A stretch of DNA of 64,000 bases from Puerhibacterium puerhi. Its GTDB lineage: Bacteria > Actinomycetota > Actinomycetes > Actinomycetales > Cellulomonadaceae. The translations under genes and the position numbers were made by a program. How positions within the stretch are numbered: the first letter of the stretch is position 1; every line of letters starts with the position of its first letter. The notes beneath the pieces are model-generated. The model worked only from the letters and a program-made list of their open reading frames with translations. It was not told the DNA's origin and searched no databases. Location of the stretch: NCBI RefSeq assembly GCF_009846865.1, contig NZ_WUWN01000006.1, positions 62,001-126,000 on the forward strand, in the 5' to 3' direction. Of this stretch, positions 60,108 to 64,000 are shown piece by piece.

Positions 60108-60713
60108 TCAGTCGAAGAGGGTTCCGAGCTCCCACTGCGGCGCGGTCTCGCGCGCGCCGGCGCGCCGCGGCTCGGCGCCGGCCGACGCCGCCACCGGCTC
60201 GCCGGTGCGCGTGCGGGCGGGCACGACGTCGGCGTCCGCGGGCAGGTCGGCGATGAGCACCGAGCCGATCTCGCCGCGGCCCTCGGCCCAGTCGCGGGCG
60301 GCCAGGCCGGCGAGCTCGTCGGCGCGCTCGTTGAACGGGTTGCCGACGTGGCCGCGCACCCAGCGGAACCGCACGGGGCCCTCGCGGTCGGTGATCGCCC
60401 GGTCGATGGCCTGGACGAGCTCGAGGTTCTTCACGGGGGAGCCGGACGCCGTGCGCCAGCCCTTGCGGCGCCAGCCCTCGATCCACTCCGACGCGCACCG
60501 GATCGCGTACTGCGAGTCGGCCTCGATGAGCAGCGGTTCGGCACCGGGGTGCGCCTCGACGGCGCGCAGCACGGCGGTCAGCTCGGCGACCTGGTTGGTG
60601 CCGGACGCCGCGCCGCCCGAGTCGAAGCGGCCGCCCTCGTGAGCGACCCACGCCCAGCCGATGGCCCCGCCCGGGTTGCGCAGGCACGAACCGTCGGTGC
60701 TCACGATGATCAC
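60108..60713 (-). CDS. rnhA: Ribonuclease H (type I)
   Basis: This 201-aa enzyme has the RNase HI active-site residues: Asp in IIVSTDGSCLRNPGGAIGW, Glu in QVAELTAVLRAVEA, Asp in LIEADSQYAIRC and Asp in NPFNERADELAGLAAR. It degrades RNA in RNA-DNA hybrids. The C-terminal 50 residues are an extension without known domain. On the minus strand CAGAAT lies 8 nt before the GTG at 60713, which suggests a leaderless or very short leader. Confidence 0.88.
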   Translation of the reverse strand: MIIVSTDGSCLRNPGGAIGWAWVAHEGGRFDSGGAASGTNQVAELTAVLRAVEAHPGAEPLLIEADSQYAIRCASEWIEGWRRKGWRTASGSPVKNLELVQAIDRAITDREGPVRFRWVRGHVGNPFNERADELAGLAARDWAEGRGEIGSVLIADLPADADVVPARTRTGEPVAASAGAEPRRAGARETAPQWELGTLFD

Positions 60714-60912
60714 GGGCAGGCATTCTGCCCCGTACCGCCGACACAAGCGACCACCTGGGCGCCGACGCGCCGCGCGGCGCCCGAGCACGGGGCGGTCCGC
60801 GGGCGTCCTGCGACGTCACCGCCGCCGCCCGCCCGCCGTCGTGGGACCGCGCCGCCGCCCGCGCAGGTCCGCGGATTGGGACGGGCGAAACCGCCGGGGC
60901 CCCGCGCGGCGG

Positions 60913-60924
60913 GATCATGCGGGC
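60913..60924 (+). promoter_or_regulatory. Leaderless promoter candidate, -10 GATCAT
   Basis: GATCAT at 60913-60918 ends 6 nt before the ATG at 60925; no ribosome-binding site is seen. Confidence 0.35.
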
Positions 60925-62106
60925 ATGGCCACCCCCACCCCTGCCGAGCGCGCCGCCGGCCAGCACCCGTCACGCCACCGCACCCCGGCCGACGTCCGCC
61001 GCTGGCGCCGCTACCTCGCGGACGAGCGCGCGGAGGCCGCCGTCTACCGCGACCTGGCCGGACGCCGCTCGGGCGAGGAGCGCGAGATCCTGCTCGCGCT
61101 CGCCGAGGCGGAGCGCCGCCACGAGCAGCACTGGCTCGACCTGCTGGGCGACGACGCCGGACGCCCGCTGCGCGGCGACCTGCGCACCCGGGCGCTGGGG
61201 TGGCTCGCCCGGCGCTTCGGCGGCGTCTTCGTGCTCGCGCTCGCCCAGCGCGCCGAGGCCCGCTCGGGCTACGTGGACGAGGCGGACGCCACCGCGGCGA
61301 TGGCCGCCGACGAGAAGATCCACGAGGAGGTGGTGCGCGGCCTGGCCACCCGCGGCCGCAACCGGCTCTCGGGCACGTTCCGCGCGGCAGTCTTCGGCGC
61401 CAACGACGGCCTGGTGTCCAACCTCGCCCTGGTGCTGGGCATCGGCGCCTCGGGCGCGGCGCAGCACACCGTGCTGCTCACCGGCCTTGCCGGCCTGCTC
61501 GCCGGCGCCCTGTCGATGGGCGCGGGGGAGTTCGTCTCGATCCGCTCCCAGCGCGAGCTGCTCGAGGCCTCCACGCCGGGCGCCGACGCCGCCCGGGCGC
61601 TGCCGCACCTGGACGTCGACGCCAACGAGCTCGCGCTCGTCTACCGGGCCCGCGGCATGGAGGCGGCCGAGGCGCAGGGGCACGCCGACGCCGTCCTGGC
61701 CCGCCTCGCGGCTGCGGGCACCATGACCGGCACCGGGGCCGTCCCGGTGGCCCCGACCGCGCGCGACCTGCACGCCACCCGGGCCGCGGAGGCGGACGCC
61801 GGTGTCGAGGCCGACGACCTCGAGACGCACGGCACCGCCTGGGGCGCCGCGCTGTCGAGCTTCTGCTTCTTCGCCTCGGGCGCCGTGATCCCGGTGCTGC
61901 CGTACCTGCTCGGGCTCGAGGGCCTGACGGCGGTGGCGGTCGCCGCCGCGCTCGTGGGCGTGGCGCTGCTGGTCACCGGTGCCATCACCGGCCTGCTGTC
62001 CGGCACGTCGCCCCTGACCCGGGCGCTGCGGCAGCTCGCGATCGGCTTCGGCGCGGCAGCGGTCACCTACCTCCTCGGCCTGGCGTTCGGCACCTCCGTG
62101 GCGTAG
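60925..62106 (+). CDS. MbfA-like ferritin-domain / VIT1 iron exporter
   Basis: This 393-aa protein has an N-terminal ferritin/erythrin-like helical domain with paired metal ligands (DERAEAAVYRDLAG, LAEAERRHEQHWLDLLG) and later AADEKIHEEVVRGLA. Next comes a Ccc1/VIT1 membrane domain with VFGANDGLVSNLALVLGIG, LSMGAGEFVSIRSQREL and three C-terminal helices. Such fusions sense or oxidise iron and export Fe or Mn from the cytosol. It appears monocistronic. Confidence 0.86.
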   Translation: MATPTPAERAAGQHPSRHRTPADVRRWRRYLADERAEAAVYRDLAGRRSGEEREILLALAEAERRHEQHWLDLLGDDAGRPLRGDLRTRALGWLARRFGGVFVLALAQRAEARSGYVDEADATAAMAADEKIHEEVVRGLATRGRNRLSGTFRAAVFGANDGLVSNLALVLGIGASGAAQHTVLLTGLAGLLAGALSMGAGEFVSIRSQRELLEASTPGADAARALPHLDVDANELALVYRARGMEAAEAQGHADAVLARLAAAGTMTGTGAVPVAPTARDLHATRAAEADAGVEADDLETHGTAWGAALSSFCFFASGAVIPVLPYLLGLEGLTAVAVAAALVGVALLVTGAITGLLSGTSPLTRALRQLAIGFGAAAVTYLLGLAFGTSVA

Positions 62107-62263
62107 CGCGCCGCCCCGCGGGCCCCGGCGACGGGGTCGCGGCCATCGGTTGCGAGGTCCCGCGGGCCTGTGCACCCTGGCCGTACCGGTCCTCGTGGCC
62201 GGACCGACGGTGACGCGCCGGGCTGCTGCCCGACGCCGGATCCGCGGACGCAGGGGGGAAGCC

Positions 62264-63733
62264 ATGACACGACGCGTCGAGCGCGCCGCCAGGCCGGGGG
62301 GCCTGCGCCGCTGGCTCGTGCGCGCCGCGGCCGCCACGGCCGGGGCGTGCGGGGCCACCGCGCTCGGCGTCGTGCTTGCCGCCGGGGCGTCCGCCGACGA
62401 GGCGCGGCCCGGGCTCGGCGACGTGCTCTCTCCCGTCACGACGACGGTCGAGCGGGTGGCCGAGCCGGTCACCGCCACCGCGCGGACCGTGACGAAGCCC
62501 GTCGCCGCCACCGTCGAGGCGGTCACCGCGCCGGTGACGGGCCGATCGGCGCCGGCCGCACCGGAGCCGGCGCCCGCGCCTGAGCCCGAACGTGCCGCGC
62601 CGGAGCCTGCGCCTGCCGCGCCGGAGCCTGCGCCTGCCGCGCCGGAGCTTGCGCCTGCCGCGCCGGAGCCTGCCGCCCCCGAGCCGGCGCCCGAGCCCGC
62701 GACGGCTGCGTCGAAGCCCGCCGCACCGAAGCCGGCGCCCGCCCCGGAACCCGCCCCGGCGAAGCCTGCCGAGTAGCCCGCGTCCCAGCCCGCCGACGGG
62801 GGCGCGCTGGCCGGCGTCGTCGCGCCGGTCGGCGAGCTCGCCGGAGGGCTCCTCGAGCCCGCCATCGGCGTGGCGGCGCCCGTGACGGGCGCGCTCGCCC
62901 CCGTGACGGGCGGCGTGGCCGACGTGCTTTCCCCGGTCACCGAGGGGCTGCGGCCCGTGCTCGGGGCGACGACGCCGGTGCTCGACGCCGTCGCCCCCGT
63001 GGTCGCCCCGGTCACCGGCGTGGTCGGCGAGACCCTCAGCCCGGTGGTCGGCGCGCTGACGCCCGTGCTCGACACCGTCACCCCGATCACGGACCCCGTG
63101 CTCGACGTCGTCGCGCCGGTCGTCGAGCCGCTGCGGCCCGTCCTGGAGCCGGTGCTCTCGCCGATCGACGGGCCGCTGCGGCCGATCACGGACCCGCTGC
63201 TGCCGGTCACCGACCCGGTGCTCGGCCCGGTGACGGGCCCCGGCACCGGGCCCGGCCCCGCGCACCCGGCTCCCGCGCTCCCGGCCCCGGGCGGCGCGGG
63301 CCCCGGCAGCGTCGTCGCGGCCACCGGCGGCACCCGGGCCGAGACTCCGGCCGAGAGCGCCCCCGAGAGCGCCGTCACGGCCCCGGCCGGAGCCACCGCC
63401 CCGGCCACGACCGAGGCCCCCGCGGCCGGGACGGCCCGCGGCGCCGGTGCGCCGACGGCTCTCCCGGCAGCCGCCCAGGCCGCCGTCGCGGCGTCGGCGA
63501 CCGAGGCGCCGGGCGGCACGTCGGCCCCGGCCGCCCCCCAGGCCCCCGCGGCGCCGGCCGGCGGTGCCGCGGGCACCTCCAGCTCCACCTCTCCGGTGCG
63601 CGGTCTCGACGGCGCGGCGGCCGACCTGGCGTCCGCCGCCACGGCCGGCGCGACGTCGTGGCTCCTGGCCGCGGCGGAGACGCTGTCCCGCCACACGTCG
63701 ACGTTCTTCGACGTCCCCGTCTCTCCTGCCTGA
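62264..63733 (+). pseudogene. Pro/Ala/Val-rich secreted protein interrupted by an in-frame amber codon
   Basis: One frame runs from the ATG at 62264 to the stop at 63731-63733, broken only by TAG at 62774-62776. The first part (170 aa) has a signal peptide (VRAAAATAGACGATALGVVL to ASA-DEA) and APEP repeats. The part after TAG, about 318 residues, is PVTGxLxPV-type repeats (GALAPVTGGVADVLSPVTEG) in the same frame, with the same composition and no start signal of its own. CAG to TAG would explain it (PAE-Q-PASQ). It could be a nonsense allele, a readthrough protein or a sequencing error. GGGGGGAAG precedes the ATG. Confidence 0.65.
62594..62677 (+). repeat. 21-bp tandem repeat encoding APEPAPA
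   Basis: Units of GCCGCGCCGGAGCCTGCGCC begin at 62594, 62615, 62636 and 62657; the last is diverged. They encode Ala/Pro/Glu repeats just upstream of the amber codon. Confidence 0.75.
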
Positions 63734-63802
63734 CGTGGTCCCGCCGCGCGCCTGAGCGCGGCACGGACCGCCGTCGGCGCCCTGCCGACGGATGACCACG
63801 TC
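63732..63802 (+). terminator. Three-armed inverted-repeat structure
   Basis: GACGTGGTC (63732-63740) pairs with GACCACGTC (63794-63802). It encloses two smaller hairpins: CCGCGC/GCGCGG (63744-63749 with 63756-63761) and CCGTCGGC/GCCGACGG (63771-63778 with 63784-63791). It may terminate the upstream gene or shape the leader of the next one, whose ATG is 36 nt downstream. Confidence 0.5.
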
Positions 63803-63837
63803 ATCACTTCTTCGCAGGAGAGACATCATGAACAGCA

Positions 63838-64000
63838 ACGCGAGACGAGCCGTGCAGACGCTGCTCGTCGCAGGCGGCCTCGTGGTCGCCGGGGCCGCCA
63901 CTGCCCACGCCGCCGAGGGCGACGTCCTCGACGTGAACATCGGCGCCGACACGTCCGTCGCGGCCAACCTCTCGGGCGTCTCGGAGGAGCTCCCGGACGT
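63838..64000 (+). CDS. Small secreted protein (3' partial)
   Basis: CAGGAGAG precedes the ATG at 63838. The N terminus is a signal peptide (RAVQTLLVAGGLVVAGAATA, cleavage near AHA-AEG), followed by GDVLDVNIGADTSVAANLSG. The frame is open to the window end, so length and domain are unknown. The composition recalls small secreted surface proteins of actinobacteria, but no family is assigned. Confidence 0.6.

Noticed and set aside
62063-63967. A 634-codon minus-strand frame over the Pro/Ala-rich ORF
   Set aside because: It is a mirror of plus-strand repeats. The plus strand has a signal peptide and ribosome-binding site, the minus strand neither.
1-64000. tRNA, rRNA and known riboswitch genes
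   Set aside because: I looked for cloverleaf-like stretches and conserved riboswitch cores while reading and found none that I could support. A covariance-model search would be decisive.

Overview
The window is 64 kb of very high-GC DNA with dense genes, many GTG starts, and stop/start overlaps (ATGA, GTGA, TGATG) inside operons. The gene content (TipAS-type MerR regulator, LAL-type LuxR regulator, HNH/excalibur lipoprotein, Holin-X/DUF3618 envelope genes, several SpoIIE-type phosphatases, DksA-like zinc fingers, many APC permeases) fits an actinobacterium. I would guess order Micrococcales, perhaps near Cellulomonadaceae or Promicromonosporaceae, but no marker gene proves this. I saw no rRNA, tRNA, CRISPR array, transposase or prophage core. 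Most of the window looks like ordinary chromosome with accessory metabolic and signalling loci.

Layout. 1-5711: end of a TipAS-type regulator; an operon of a cellulose-synthase-like glycosyltransferase, a STAS anti-anti-sigma protein and an RsbW-like kinase; and, divergent from it, a MASE1-PAS-SpoIIE phosphatase. 5844-6881: secreted HNH nuclease lipoprotein. 6887-12073: a GntR and a SorC regulator facing an SDR / MFS / 2-hydroxyacid dehydrogenase catabolic operon. 12292-20126: small membrane peptide, amidohydrolase, sodium:solute symporter with a small partner, ArsB-like permease, zinc-finger protein, amino-acid permease and a degenerate uridine-kinase-like protein. 20146-21331: a three-gene membrane locus that reads as if frameshifted. 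21368-29453: an oxidoreductase, then a sulfur-acquisition operon: Cys-containing leader peptide, sulfonate-type ABC transporter, acetyl-CoA synthetase, O-acetylhomoserine sulfhydrylase and a CoA-binding protein.

29560-34121: VOC protein and an envelope module (LEA-like protein, Holin-X, DUF3618, YihY). 34197-40854: LAL regulator, a sigma factor fused to an anti-sigma zinc finger, membrane anchor and extracytoplasmic domain, and a fumarase/aspartase-superfamily lyase. 40954-45273: CDGSH protein, haem-oxygenase-like diiron protein, small membrane protein, permease, secreted protein and arsenate reductase. 45483-52768: TetR plus ABC exporter, APC permease, membrane protein and NDH-2. 52992-60713: SolA-like oxidase, a bacteriophytochrome-SpoIIE phosphatase, histidine phosphatase, small protein, HhH-GPD DNA glycosylase, DUF2243/CtaG pair and RNase H. 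60925-64000: MbfA-like iron exporter, a Pro/Ala/Val-rich secreted ORF split by one in-frame amber codon, and the start of a small secreted protein.

Three themes cut across the window. First, partner-switching signalling: two SpoIIE phosphatases (one with a membrane sensor, one a red-light photoreceptor), one RsbW-like kinase and one STAS protein, the last two co-transcribed with a polysaccharide synthase. Second, many genes carry a -10-like hexamer 6-8 nt before the start codon, which suggests leaderless mRNAs. Third, gene 3' ends carry long palindromes or tandem repeats that share a CGCCGAGA terminus, plus a second two-copy repeat with an ATCGCGTCAGGG core. These look like a dispersed terminator-like repeat family.
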